Shown here: positions 1 through 7,931 of the stretch, piece after piece
Layout: each line of letters starts with the position of its first letter
Numbering within the stretch: position 1 is the stretch's first letter
From: Clostridia bacterium
GTDB taxonomy: Bacteria; Bacillota; Clostridia; Oscillospirales; Butyricicoccaceae
DNA: 41,731 nucleotides
Direction: 5' to 3'
Assembly: GCA_017408485.1 (NCBI GenBank)
Contig: JAFQUM010000010.1
Span: forward strand, 1 to 41,731
The notes under the pieces: model-generated
Told to the model about the DNA's origin: nothing
Database searches by the model: none
What the model saw: only the letters and a program-made list of their open reading frames with translations
Translations under genes and position numbers: made by a program

Positions 1-9
1 ATTTGGTAA

Positions 10-123
10 CGGATTTTCTTTGAAAATCCGACAATAACCATTGCAATGAGTGTCGCGCCATTTTGAGTTATCAAAATGGCACAGCCGCTTTTAGCGGCTA
101 TCGAAACGCTGAAGGCGTTTCGA
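10..123. repeat. Cluster of four consecutive short hairpins
   Basis: Four perfect inverted repeats follow each other: stems 10-18/22-30 (9 bp, 3-nt loop), 57-66/71-80 (10 bp, 4-nt loop), 83-89/93-99 (7 bp, 3-nt loop) and 101-109/115-123 (9 bp, 5-nt loop). The last three are separated by only 1-2 nt. None is followed by a clear T-run, so these are not simple terminators. The CCATTTTGA hairpin followed by a GC-rich one resembles the double hairpin at 15185-15231. The cluster lies just downstream of the minus-strand CBS gene and may be transcribed with it. Confidence 0.7.
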
Positions 124-139
124 CAAGCCACAATCATTA

Positions 140-556
140 TCATAATGCTCTTGATGCAAGGAACTCAATTACACTCTTACGCGTGATAATTCCGCAAAGA
201 TAGCCGCGGTCATCGGTTACGGGAACATAGTTCTGCCTGAGCGCAATACGCACGATATCCTCGGCGGGCGCGTGTATAAGCACCGACGAGCCGAAATCGG
301 GACGCATTATCTCGCGGATATAGTTTTTATCCATAGTCTGCACATCAGTGGTGCCCTTTTGCATAACGAACCTAAGGAAGTCCCCTTCGGTCACGCAGCC
401 TACATATCCGCCCTGCTTGTTGACAACGGGGATGGATGTGTAGCCGTAATGGCGAAAGGTCTGCAGACCTTCTTTGACGGTATCGTCATCATATAAAAAA
501 GCGGTAACCGCCTTCGGGGTAAGTAAGTGGACTACATTAACATTGTTATCTATCAT
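140..556 (-). CDS. Two-CBS-domain protein, possibly a nucleotide-sensing regulator
   Basis: This 138-residue soluble protein consists almost entirely of two CBS motifs: roughly residues 10-65 (with GYTSIPVVNKQGGYVG) and 80-137 (NYVPVTDDRGYLCGIITR). A CBS pair forms a Bateman module that binds adenine nucleotides. The stand-alone pair, the length and the GYT-IPV / C-GI-TR pattern resemble the c-di-AMP receptors DarB and CbpB of Bacillus and Listeria; that match is from memory and is an inference. The ATG at 556 is preceded by AAGGAGG (564-570). The gene is monocistronic and diverges from the GNAT gene on the plus strand. No catalytic or membrane domain is attached, so it would act by binding a partner protein. 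Confidence 0.75.
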   Translation of the reverse strand: MIDNNVNVVHLLTPKAVTAFLYDDDTVKEGLQTFRHYGYTSIPVVNKQGGYVGCVTEGDFLRFVMQKGTTDVQTMDKNYIREIMRPDFGSSVLIHAPAEDIVRIALRQNYVPVTDDRGYLCGIITRKSVIEFLASRAL

Positions 557-618
557 AATTATCCCTCCTTAAATTATTATAGCATATTTTTCCAAAATCG
601 TAAAGATAACTTATTTTC

Positions 619-647
619 TTGACAGTAAACTTATGCTATGGCAAAAT
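619..647 (+). promoter_or_regulatory. Possible sigma-A promoter for the GNAT gene
   Basis: A perfect TTGACA (619-624) is followed after 17 nt by CAAAAT (642-647, 4 of 6 to consensus). Transcription would begin near 654, just before the GGAGGG ribosome binding site. The weak -10 keeps confidence low. Confidence 0.35.
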
Positions 648-677
648 GTTTATATAATGATTTGGAGGGATGATGTT

Positions 678-1184
678 ATGGAGCAACGCAAAATAGTTAT
701 CAGGCCCGCGACTAAACTCGATTATCCTTTTATCCTTCGTGTAAATGAGGAAAATGTTGAAGTCCTCTCCCCTATGGATGAGCAAAAGCTTGAGTATTTT
801 TCAGGCTGTGCCGAAATGCTTTATGTGGCTTTGGTCGATGATGTACCTGCCGCGTTTTTGATAGTATTGCGTGAGGGCATTGACTCTTACGGCAGCGAAA
901 ATTATCGTTGGTTCAGCAGGAATTATGAAAGATTCCTATACATCGACAGAATAGTCATCGACGAGCCGTTTCGTCGTATGGGACTTGGCAAAAAGCTATA
1001 TGACGAGGTTTTTGCTCACGCAAAAAAGACCGATGTAGGATTTGTCACCGCTGAGATAGATACCATCCCCTATAACGAGGTCAGTCTCGGTTTTCACAGG
1101 GCTATGGGTTTTGTTGAAGTGGGCGTTCAGGTCATCCGCGGCGGCACAATAAAGGTGTCTCTGCAAGAAGCAAAGGTTAAATAA
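678..1184 (+). CDS. GNAT family N-acetyltransferase
   Basis: A 168-residue acetyl-CoA dependent N-acetyltransferase. The acetyl-CoA pyrophosphate-binding motif A is visible as RRMGLGKKLYDEVFAHAKK (about residues 98-116), preceded by the beta-strand YIDRIVIDEPF, and motif B lies in GFHRAMGFVEVG near the C terminus. The ATG at 678 was chosen because GGAGGG lies at 664-669, 8 nt upstream; an in-frame ATG at 633 has no such site. Substrate cannot be told from sequence: GNAT proteins of this size modify small amines, antibiotics or protein N termini. It stands alone, divergent from the CBS gene, and ends before a strong terminator shared with the opposing tRNA gene. Confidence 0.82.
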   Translation: MEQRKIVIRPATKLDYPFILRVNEENVEVLSPMDEQKLEYFSGCAEMLYVALVDDVPAAFLIVLREGIDSYGSENYRWFSRNYERFLYIDRIVIDEPFRRMGLGKKLYDEVFAHAKKTDVGFVTAEIDTIPYNEVSLGFHRAMGFVEVGVQVIRGGTIKVSLQEAKVK

Positions 1185-1200
1185 ATTAAGATATAAAGCA

Positions 1201-1230
1201 AAAAGAACGAAGCAATGCTTCGTTCTTTTT

Positions 1231-1231
<1 letters not shown>
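1201..1231. terminator. Bidirectional terminator between GNAT gene and tRNA-Arg
   Basis: A 14-bp perfect stem (1201-1214 with 1218-1231) with a 3-nt loop carries an A-run on its left arm and a T-run on its right arm. It can end the plus-strand GNAT transcript and the minus-strand tRNA transcript, whose 3' end is at 1231. Confidence 0.85.
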
Positions 1232-1307
<76 letters not shown>

Positions 1308-1368
1308 ATATTTATTTTTGACCGCTCAAGTATAATAACACAATCAAAAACAAAATGCAAGTACTTTT

Positions 1369-2361
1369 TTAAACTTTTGAAACTTTTATTGGCTCTTTTT
1401 GATCGTTGCTTTCATAAACCGCAAAGGTTATATTGGGATAACGCTGAGATAGCCTCTCAATATTGGAGTTTTTCTGTCCGCGCATATCCGAAAGCTTGCC
1501 TTTTGGAACAGAGATAATAAGTCTCTGCTCGTTTATATGCTTATCGATCAGCGCGCAAGCCTTATTAAAAAGCCAAGCCGAGCGAACAAGCTGACCCATT
1601 GCGGGATGATATGCCCCTGCAACCGCCGCACCTTCGGAAAGCTCCTCGGTTGGGTTAAGTCCCGTGCGGATGATGGGGATATCATTGTCCATAAACACAT
1701 CCCATATTTCAGCACATAATTCGGCGGCATCGTCGGGAGTCAGCGGTGTATACTCTCCCTTTTCATACATATCGCAAAGGGTGGTATCTTTTATAACGCA
1801 GACGGGGTATATTCTCACTCCGTCAGGCTTTAAAGCAGCAACCTTTTTTGCCGTTTCAATATCCTTTTCCCTATTTGACGCGGGAAGTCCCGGCATTATC
1901 TGCAAGATAAGCTCAAAGCCTGCAGCTTTTATCATTTTGCTGCTTTTTTCGGTATCTTGTGCCGTATGTCCACGGCGGGCAAGAGCAAGCACCTCGTCAT
2001 CCATAGACTGCGCGCCAAGCTCAATGGTTTTTACACCGTATTTTTTAAGGCGAGCCAACACATCTCCATCAATGGCATCGGGACGGGTGGAAATACGCAA
2101 ACTGTCGGCAAGTCCCTTTTCTACAAACTCAAAAGCGGCAGACAAATAACTCTCCTGAAGGTCCGCTGAAATACAGGTAAAGCTACCGCCGTAAAAGGAT
2201 ATCTGCGGATCTTGACTATGCTCTAATGCTTTGCTTATAAGCTTCGTGACCTCATCCGCTGACGGAGTCTTGGGCGCGGCAATTCGGCGCTGATTGCAAA
2301 AAATACAATCATTTGGACAGCCGAGATGGGGAATAAAAATTGGTATCACCGAGCTTTTCAT
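1369..2361 (-). CDS. Radical SAM protein, Elp3-like
   Basis: A 330-residue radical S-adenosylmethionine enzyme. The [4Fe-4S]-binding CxxxCxxC is at C15, C19 and C22 (CPNDCIFCNQ), followed by the SAM-binding GGS of ISFYGGSFTCI and the segments RISTRPDAID and IELGAQSMDDEVL that are typical of the Elp3/YhcC group. The acetyltransferase domain of true Elp3 is absent; the protein ends about 60 residues after the barrel. Its start overlaps the rnc stop by ATGA, so it is translationally coupled to rnc. In Clostridia this protein is commonly found next to rnc, which suggests an RNA-modification role, but the substrate is unknown. Confidence 0.85.
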   Translation of the reverse strand: MKSSVIPIFIPHLGCPNDCIFCNQRRIAAPKTPSADEVTKLISKALEHSQDPQISFYGGSFTCISADLQESYLSAAFEFVEKGLADSLRISTRPDAIDGDVLARLKKYGVKTIELGAQSMDDEVLALARRGHTAQDTEKSSKMIKAAGFELILQIMPGLPASNREKDIETAKKVAALKPDGVRIYPVCVIKDTTLCDMYEKGEYTPLTPDDAAELCAEIWDVFMDNDIPIIRTGLNPTEELSEGAAVAGAYHPAMGQLVRSAWLFNKACALIDKHINEQRLIISVPKGKLSDMRGQKNSNIERLSQRYPNITFAVYESNDQKEPIKVSKV

Positions 2362-3023
2362 TGTCCCATCAGCTCCAATGCAAGCTTTGCCGCCGCCTGC
2401 TCAGCAAGCTTTTTGCTCTTGCCCTCACCGCAAGCGATAACATTGCTATTGATAAGCACTTCTACTTCAAAGCGCTTGTCGTGATCGGGTCCGCTTTCGC
2501 CCTTTAGACGGTAGGACAGTATCTCCTCGTGATTTTTCTGAACTATCTCTTGAAGCAGAGTCTTATAGTCCACAGTGCTGTGGCTGCGGATGATCTCCTC
2601 TGCCTTTTCTTTGATAAATCCGATTATAAACCTCTCCGCCTCATCGAAACCACCGTCAAGATAAACCGCTGCAATGACCGCCTCACAGGCATCGGAAAGC
2701 ACCGACGGGCGCTTTCCGCCGCCGCTGGACTTTTCACCCTTGCCTAAAAGAAGGTCATCACCCAAGCCTATCTTGAGAGCAAACTCATAAAGAGAGCCTT
2801 CGCACACGATAGCGGAACGAAGCTTGGTCAGCTCGCCCTCGGGCATATTTTTATAGTGATTCCATATATACTTTGTGCAGATAAGTCCAAGCACGCTGTC
2901 GCCCAAAAACTCCAATCTTTCGTTGTTTTTGACCCCCTTGTCCCTATGCTCGTTGGCATAGGAGCTATGGGTGAGTGCATTTTTCAGCAGCTCGGGATTC
3001 TTAAAGGTATAATCAAGCTTCAT
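2358..3023 (-). CDS. rnc: Ribonuclease III
   Basis: A 221-residue endonuclease that cuts double-stranded RNA in rRNA and mRNA processing. The catalytic domain carries the RNase III signature NERLEFLGDSVLGL (34-47) and a second acidic motif in SDACEAVIAAVYLDGGF. The C-terminal third is a double-stranded RNA binding domain beginning DYKTLLQEIVQ and ending with KKLAEQAAAKLALELM. Length matches the family. The start at 3023 has only a weak GAGAGTGAT ribosome binding site. It sits just 13 nt beyond a terminator that closes acpP, so it probably depends on read-through from the strong acpP promoter. Confidence 0.96.
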   Translation of the reverse strand: MKLDYTFKNPELLKNALTHSSYANEHRDKGVKNNERLEFLGDSVLGLICTKYIWNHYKNMPEGELTKLRSAIVCEGSLYEFALKIGLGDDLLLGKGEKSSGGGKRPSVLSDACEAVIAAVYLDGGFDEAERFIIGFIKEKAEEIIRSHSTVDYKTLLQEIVQKNHEEILSYRLKGESGPDHDKRFEVEVLINSNVIACGEGKSKKLAEQAAAKLALELMGQ

Positions 3024-3035
3024 AATATCACTCTC

Positions 3036-3064
3036 AAAAAAATGGGGAAGGTCTTACCTTCCCC
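3036..3064 (-). terminator. Terminator between acpP and rnc
   Basis: A 9-bp perfect stem (3044-3052 with 3056-3064) and a 3-nt loop are followed on the minus strand by a run of seven T (3036-3042). It ends only 13 nt before the rnc start codon, leaving no room for a separate rnc promoter downstream. Confidence 0.85.
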
Positions 3065-3074
3065 TTGATTTTTC

Positions 3075-3305
3075 TCACTGCTTATCCTGAACGTAAGCGG
3101 CAACGTCACCGATGGTTCTGACACCCTCAAGGGCGGATTCATCGGTTTCGGGAAGACCAAACTCTTCTTCTACCGACATAATAAACTCAACGATATCAAT
3201 AGAGTCTGCATCCAGATCGTCAATAAAACTGGTCTCTGCGGTAACATCATCTTCGTTTACACCGAACTGCTCTGCAACCAGCTTCTTAAGTCTTTCAAGT
3301 ATCAT
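3075..3305 (-). CDS. acpP: Acyl carrier protein
   Basis: A 76-residue acidic protein that carries growing fatty acyl chains on a phosphopantetheine arm. The attachment serine lies in DDLDADSIDIVEF, and the flanking acidic helix II is typical of bacterial ACP. The ATG at 3305 is chosen because GGAGG (3313-3317) lies 7 nt upstream and because it gives the normal ACP length; an in-frame upstream codon would add 19 atypical residues. It follows plsX in the same direction but has its own promoter at 3342-3370 and its own terminator, as expected for a very highly expressed gene. Confidence 0.97.
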   Translation of the reverse strand: MILERLKKLVAEQFGVNEDDVTAETSFIDDLDADSIDIVEFIMSVEEEFGLPETDESALEGVRTIGDVAAYVQDKQ

Positions 3306-3341
3306 AATATTTCCTCCAAAATACAAATTGGTTATATGCGG

Positions 3342-3370
3342 ATTATAACAAAGGTTTTGCATATTGTAAA
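3342..3370 (-). promoter_or_regulatory. Sigma-A promoter of acpP
   Basis: Reading the minus strand, TTTACA (3365-3370) and TATAAT (3342-3347) are separated by exactly 17 nt. Transcription would start near 3335, about 30 nt before the acpP start. Confidence 0.75.
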
Positions 3371-3414
3371 CTATTTTTTTGTTATCGAGCGGTAAACTAA
3401 TTGCAAAGAAACTG

Positions 3415-4443
3415 TTATTCCTCTGTTTTTTCCGCCTTTTTAACCGTCATATATTCAAGGTTTTCCTTAACTGCATCGATGTAGCCGCAGCCTGCAAAAT
3501 TGATAGCCTGCCTGATTGCCGAGCAATAGCTTTCGGCATTGCTGGAGCCGTGTGCCTTGATCACCGGCTTGGAAATACCAAGGAATGGGGCACCGCCCAC
3601 CTTGTTGTAATCCATCTTGTCCTTAAGGGCATAAAGACCGGGCTTGATAAGCAATGCCGCGATCTTGGTAAGAATGTTCTTATACAGAATATGCTTAAGC
3701 TCGCGCATTATGAACATTGCTGTGCCTTCGGTGGTCTTAAGGGCGATATTTCCCGAAAAGCCATCACAGACCAAAACTTCAGCCTCACCGCTTAAGATAT
3801 CTCTGCCTTCCATATTGCCGACAAAGTTGATCCTTCCCTCGTCGGATGCGGCTTTGAGCAATTCAAAGGCTTCCTTACGCAGAGGATCGCCCTTTCCCTC
3901 TTCTGTGCCGTTATTGAGAAGTGCAACACGGGGCTTTTCGACCCCCTCTACCTTGTTCATATAAAGACTGCCCAAAAAAGCAAACTGCAACAGATATTCG
4001 GGTGTGCACTCGGCATTGGCGCCGCTGTCAAGGAGCATAACTCCGTTTTTACCCTTGGTGGGAAGCACCGCACCCAAAGCGCCGCGCTGAACGCCCTTGA
4101 TGCGCTTCACAATAAACGTAGCACCCGTCAGCAAAGCGCCGGTGCTGCCTGCGGAAACGATGGCATCGCCCTCGCCGTCTGCAACAAGCTTCAGTGCAAC
4201 CGACATACTGCTGTCCTTTTTGCCGCGAATGGCGGTGGTCGCCTTTTCCTCGTTGGAGATGACCTCGCTTGTATGTACTACTGTTATCTTACTGCGGTCA
4301 GCTCCCTCAAGCAGGGGCTCGATCTTTGCGCTGTCACCTACAAGAGTGATGTCGCATCCATATTTTTTAACCGCCTCAATTGCACCCTGAACGGGAGCCT
4401 GGGGAGCATTATCGCCGCCCATTGCATCGATAACTATTCTCAT
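3415..4443 (-). CDS. plsX: Phosphate acyltransferase PlsX
   Basis: A 342-residue peripheral membrane enzyme that converts acyl-ACP to acyl-phosphate, feeding PlsY in phospholipid synthesis. The N terminus MRIVIDAMGGDNAP is diagnostic, as are SAGSTGALL, LLDSGANAEC, LLNNGTEEGKG and CDGFSGNIALKTTEG. Length fits the family. The start overlaps the trmFO stop by ATGA and lies behind AAGGAGG, so the two are translationally coupled. Placement ahead of acpP is typical of Firmicutes. Confidence 0.97.
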   Translation of the reverse strand: MRIVIDAMGGDNAPQAPVQGAIEAVKKYGCDITLVGDSAKIEPLLEGADRSKITVVHTSEVISNEEKATTAIRGKKDSSMSVALKLVADGEGDAIVSAGSTGALLTGATFIVKRIKGVQRGALGAVLPTKGKNGVMLLDSGANAECTPEYLLQFAFLGSLYMNKVEGVEKPRVALLNNGTEEGKGDPLRKEAFELLKAASDEGRINFVGNMEGRDILSGEAEVLVCDGFSGNIALKTTEGTAMFIMRELKHILYKNILTKIAALLIKPGLYALKDKMDYNKVGGAPFLGISKPVIKAHGSSNAESYCSAIRQAINFAGCGYIDAVKENLEYMTVKKAEKTEE

Positions 4444-5753
4444 TTTATGTCCTCCTTTACCCCGGGGAGGATCTCCTCAAGTGCCCCAAGCGCTCTTTCG
4501 GAGACCGCAAGATATCTGTCTCTTTTTACCTTGACCCTATATTCCAAGGGCGGAATAAGTCCAAAGTTTATGTTCATCGGCTGGAAGGAATATTCCGAAC
4601 CGCGGCTGATGTAAGCGCCCAAAGCGCCGATCGCCGTCATATCGGGGAATGTTATAGGCTCTTTGCCCAAGATGGCGCGAGCCATATTTATGCCGCAGCA
4701 AAGTCCCGAAGCGGTGGATTCGATATATCCCTCCACACCCGTCATCTGACCTGCAAACATAAGATTTTCGCGACCTATTACGCGATAGTGTCGGTCTATC
4801 TTTCCTGGGGATGAAATGAAACTGTTTCTATGCATTACGCCATAGCGCAAAAACTCTGCTTTTTTCAAGGCGGGGATCATTCCGAATACCCTTTTCTGCT
4901 CGGGATGGAGCAGATGGGTCTGAAATCCCACCAGATTATACATAGTTTTTTCTTTATCTTCTGCGCGAAGCTGTACCACTGCATAGGGACGCTTGTCGGT
5001 ACGGGGGTCACGGAGACCGACCGGCTTTAGCGGACCATAGCGAAGGGTATCTTCTCCCCTGCGCGCCATAACCTCGACGGGCATACAGCCTTCAAAGACC
5101 TTTTTATCCTCAAAGCCGTGGACCTCAGCCTCCTTTGCGTGGGCAAGCTCATAGACAAAGGCTTCATATTCTTCTTTATCCATAGGGCAGTTGATATAAT
5201 CTGCATCGCCCTTGTCATAACGCGAAGCGGCAAAGGCGCTTTCCATATCAATGCTTTCTGCGCTGACTATGGGCGCGGCGGCATCGTAAAAATGCAAAGG
5301 CTGACCAAAAATAGAATCTATCTCCTCTGCCAATTTGCCGTCTGTAAGCGGTCCCGTTGCGATTATCACATTCCCATCGGGGATGCTTTCCGCTCTGTCA
5401 AGCACCACCTCGATCAAGGGGTGGTTTTTTATTTTTTCGGTTATATATGCCGAGAAAAGATCTCTGTCTACCGCCAAAGCTCCGCCTGCGGGTACAGCAA
5501 ATCTGTCTGCTGCCTCCATTATCAGCGAGCCGCAACGGCGAAGCTCCTCCTTAAGCAGACCGGGTGCTGTAGAAAGTCCCGCGCCGCGCAGTGAGTTGGA
5601 GCATACAAGCTCGGCAAAGGAATCCGCCTTGTGAGCGGGAGTTTTCTGCTTTGGCTTTTGTTCAATAAGCCTTACAGGTATACCTCGACTTGCAAGCTGC
5701 CAAGCCGCCTCGCTGCCCGCGAGACCCGCTCCTACTACTGTTACTCTGTTCAT
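4440..5753 (-). CDS. trmFO: Methylenetetrahydrofolate-tRNA-(uracil-54-C5)-methyltransferase
   Basis: A 437-residue folate- and FAD-dependent enzyme that makes the ribothymidine at position 54 of the tRNA T loop; most Gram-positives use it instead of TrmA. The N-terminal FAD-binding Rossmann motif is VVGAGLAGSEAAWQLA (about 4-19). Family segments include ELVCSNSLRG, YINCPMDKEEY, KPVGLRDPRT, FAGQMTGVEGYIESTASG and the C-terminal SRGSEYSFQPMNINFGLIPP. It starts 3 nt after the topA stop. The topA-trmFO order is conserved in Bacillus. Confidence 0.97.
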   Translation of the reverse strand: MNRVTVVGAGLAGSEAAWQLASRGIPVRLIEQKPKQKTPAHKADSFAELVCSNSLRGAGLSTAPGLLKEELRRCGSLIMEAADRFAVPAGGALAVDRDLFSAYITEKIKNHPLIEVVLDRAESIPDGNVIIATGPLTDGKLAEEIDSIFGQPLHFYDAAAPIVSAESIDMESAFAASRYDKGDADYINCPMDKEEYEAFVYELAHAKEAEVHGFEDKKVFEGCMPVEVMARRGEDTLRYGPLKPVGLRDPRTDKRPYAVVQLRAEDKEKTMYNLVGFQTHLLHPEQKRVFGMIPALKKAEFLRYGVMHRNSFISSPGKIDRHYRVIGRENLMFAGQMTGVEGYIESTASGLCCGINMARAILGKEPITFPDMTAIGALGAYISRGSEYSFQPMNINFGLIPPLEYRVKVKRDRYLAVSERALGALEEILPGVKEDIK

Positions 5754-5756
5754 ATC

Positions 5757-7913
5757 TTATGCTTTCTTTGTTGTCTTTTTGGTGGTCTTCTTTGCCGCTG
5801 TCTTCTTGGCAGGCTTTTTAGCCTCTTCGCCTTCTTCAGCCTTTTTGCGGGTTGCAATGGGTTCTTCATAGCCGCAATTGGGGACGTGGCAAAGGATGCG
5901 CTTATCCTCCTTGGTGTAATGACGGAAAAGCACACCGCCGCACTTGGGGCATTTCTTATTTGTGGGGGAATCCCAAGTCATAAAGCCACAGGTGGGATTC
6001 TTTTCGCAGCCGTAATAATAATAGCCGCTCTTGCTTTTTTTCTTAAGTAGCTTACTGCCGCAAACAGGGCAAGCAACATTGGTATCCTGACTCAAAGGCT
6101 TGGTGTTTTTACACTCGGGGTAGCCGGGGCAAGCAAGGAACTTGCCAAATCTGCCCACCTTGATGACCATTTTTCTGCCGCAAAGGTCGCAAACAACATC
6201 GCTTTCCTCGTCACGCACCTTGACATACTGCTTTTCCATCGCCTTTTCTGCGGCAGTCAGCTCATCCATAAAGTCACCATAGAAGTCGCGAAGGACCGCC
6301 TTATAATCGGTCTCGCCCTGCTCCACATCGTCAAGCTTATCTTCCATAGAAGCGGTAAAGCTGACATCAACTATATCGGCAAATCTCTCTGCCATAAGGT
6401 CGGTGACCGCCTCGCCCAATGCGGAGGGACGGAGGGTCTTTCCTTCCTTGATAACATATTCACGATCCAAAATGACCGAAATAGTAGGCGCGTAGGTAGA
6501 AGGTCTGCCTATGCCCTTTTCTTCCATTGCCTTGATAAGGGAGGCCTCGGTGTATCTTGCGGGAGGCTGAGTGAAATGCTGTTTTTCCTCAAGTCCCTTA
6601 AACTCGGTGGTGTCATCCTCCTTGAGTACGGGCAGGGGTGCTTCTGCCTCGCTCTGCTCGTCGCGGCTCTCTTCATAAAGCGCAAGGAATCCGGGGAATG
6701 CGACACTTGTACCGGTTGCGCGGAAAATATATCCGTTGGCATCAATATCAGCCGCCGCGGTGTCCAGAATGGCATCGCTCATCTGACTTGCCACAAAGCG
6801 GGACCAAATAAGCTTATACAGCTTATACTGATCGGGAGTCAGGCTCTTTTTTATCTTATCGGGCTCTAATGCAGGATTTGTGGGACGGATGGCTTCGTGA
6901 GCGTCCTGAGCATCCTTTTTGGTCTTGAAATATCTTGCTTTGGCAGGCTTGTATTCACTGCCGAACCTTTCGCCGATAAAGCTGCGTACATCACTCAAAG
7001 CGGATTCTGCAATACGCAGTGAGTCGGTACGGATATAGGTGATAAGACCGCCCAAGCCCTCAACACCTTCGTAAAGCTCCTGAGCCACCTTCATTACCCT
7101 TTTAGCAGGCATAGAAAGTCTGCGGGAAGCATCCTGCTGAAGTGTGGAAGTGATAAAGGGAGGTGCGGGCTGACGCTTTTTCTTGGAAGTCTTATATGAT
7201 GCGACAATGTATTTTGCACCGTCAATGGCGGTGAGGACCTTGTCAACATCTTCGTGGCTTTTAAGCTCTAACTTGCCCTTTTGGTTGCCGTAAAAGTGAG
7301 CGATGAAATCCTTGCCCTCATAGGAAAGCAGGGCATCGATAGTCCAATATTCATCGGGGATGAAGGCATTTATTTCTCTTTCACGGTCAACGATGAGACG
7401 GGTAACCACCGACTGAACGCGACCTGCGGAAAGTCCTTTTCTGACCTTCTTCCAAAGGAATGGAGAAAGCTTGTAGCCCACGATTCTGTCAAGAATACGG
7501 CGCGCCTGCTGTGCATTGACAAGATCCATATCAATGTCGCGGGGATGCTTTACCGCCTCGGTAATAGCGGGCTTGGTTATCTCGTTAAAGGTAACACGGC
7601 TTGTCTTTTTGGGATCGAGTTTGAGCAGCTCGGCAAGATGCCAGGATATAGCCTCTCCTTCGCGGTCAGGGTCGGTTGCCAGATATATCAGATCGGCAGC
7701 ACTTGCCGCGTCTGACAATTCTTTTATCAGCTTGCCCTTGCCCTCGATAGGCTCATAATCTACTGCGAAATCATTTTCGGGGTCAACTGCCAACTTCTTT
7801 TTGGGCAGGTCCCGCAGATGTCCCATTGATGCCTTGACTACATAATCGTCACCTAAGTATTTTGTTATGGTTTTTGCCTTTGAAGGGGACTCAACAATAA
7901 GAAGCTTTGACAT
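5757..7913 (-). CDS. topA: DNA topoisomerase I (type IA)
   Basis: A 718-residue enzyme that relaxes negative supercoils. The Toprim domain begins at MSKLLIVESPSKAKTI, with the metal-binding DPDREGE at 81-87. The catalytic tyrosine is Y293 in GLITYIRTDS. The C-terminal part contains three four-cysteine zinc ribbons: CDLCGRK..CPGYPEC, CPVCGSK..CEKNPTC and CPKCGG..CHVPNC. The protein ends in a lysine/alanine/threonine tail that probably contacts DNA. Length and layout match Firmicutes TopA. It is the third gene of the unit that starts at the 9845-9873 promoter. Confidence 0.97.
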   Translation of the reverse strand: MSKLLIVESPSKAKTITKYLGDDYVVKASMGHLRDLPKKKLAVDPENDFAVDYEPIEGKGKLIKELSDAASAADLIYLATDPDREGEAISWHLAELLKLDPKKTSRVTFNEITKPAITEAVKHPRDIDMDLVNAQQARRILDRIVGYKLSPFLWKKVRKGLSAGRVQSVVTRLIVDREREINAFIPDEYWTIDALLSYEGKDFIAHFYGNQKGKLELKSHEDVDKVLTAIDGAKYIVASYKTSKKKRQPAPPFITSTLQQDASRRLSMPAKRVMKVAQELYEGVEGLGGLITYIRTDSLRIAESALSDVRSFIGERFGSEYKPAKARYFKTKKDAQDAHEAIRPTNPALEPDKIKKSLTPDQYKLYKLIWSRFVASQMSDAILDTAAADIDANGYIFRATGTSVAFPGFLALYEESRDEQSEAEAPLPVLKEDDTTEFKGLEEKQHFTQPPARYTEASLIKAMEEKGIGRPSTYAPTISVILDREYVIKEGKTLRPSALGEAVTDLMAERFADIVDVSFTASMEDKLDDVEQGETDYKAVLRDFYGDFMDELTAAEKAMEKQYVKVRDEESDVVCDLCGRKMVIKVGRFGKFLACPGYPECKNTKPLSQDTNVACPVCGSKLLKKKSKSGYYYYGCEKNPTCGFMTWDSPTNKKCPKCGGVLFRHYTKEDKRILCHVPNCGYEEPIATRKKAEEGEEAKKPAKKTAAKKTTKKTTKKA

Positions 7914-7931
7914 TTTATTCCTCCGAGATCT

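Noticed and set aside
576..581. TATAAT on the minus strand just before the CBS gene as its -10 box
   Set aside because: Transcription would start at about 569, inside the AAGGAGG ribosome binding site, and the matching -35 is poor.
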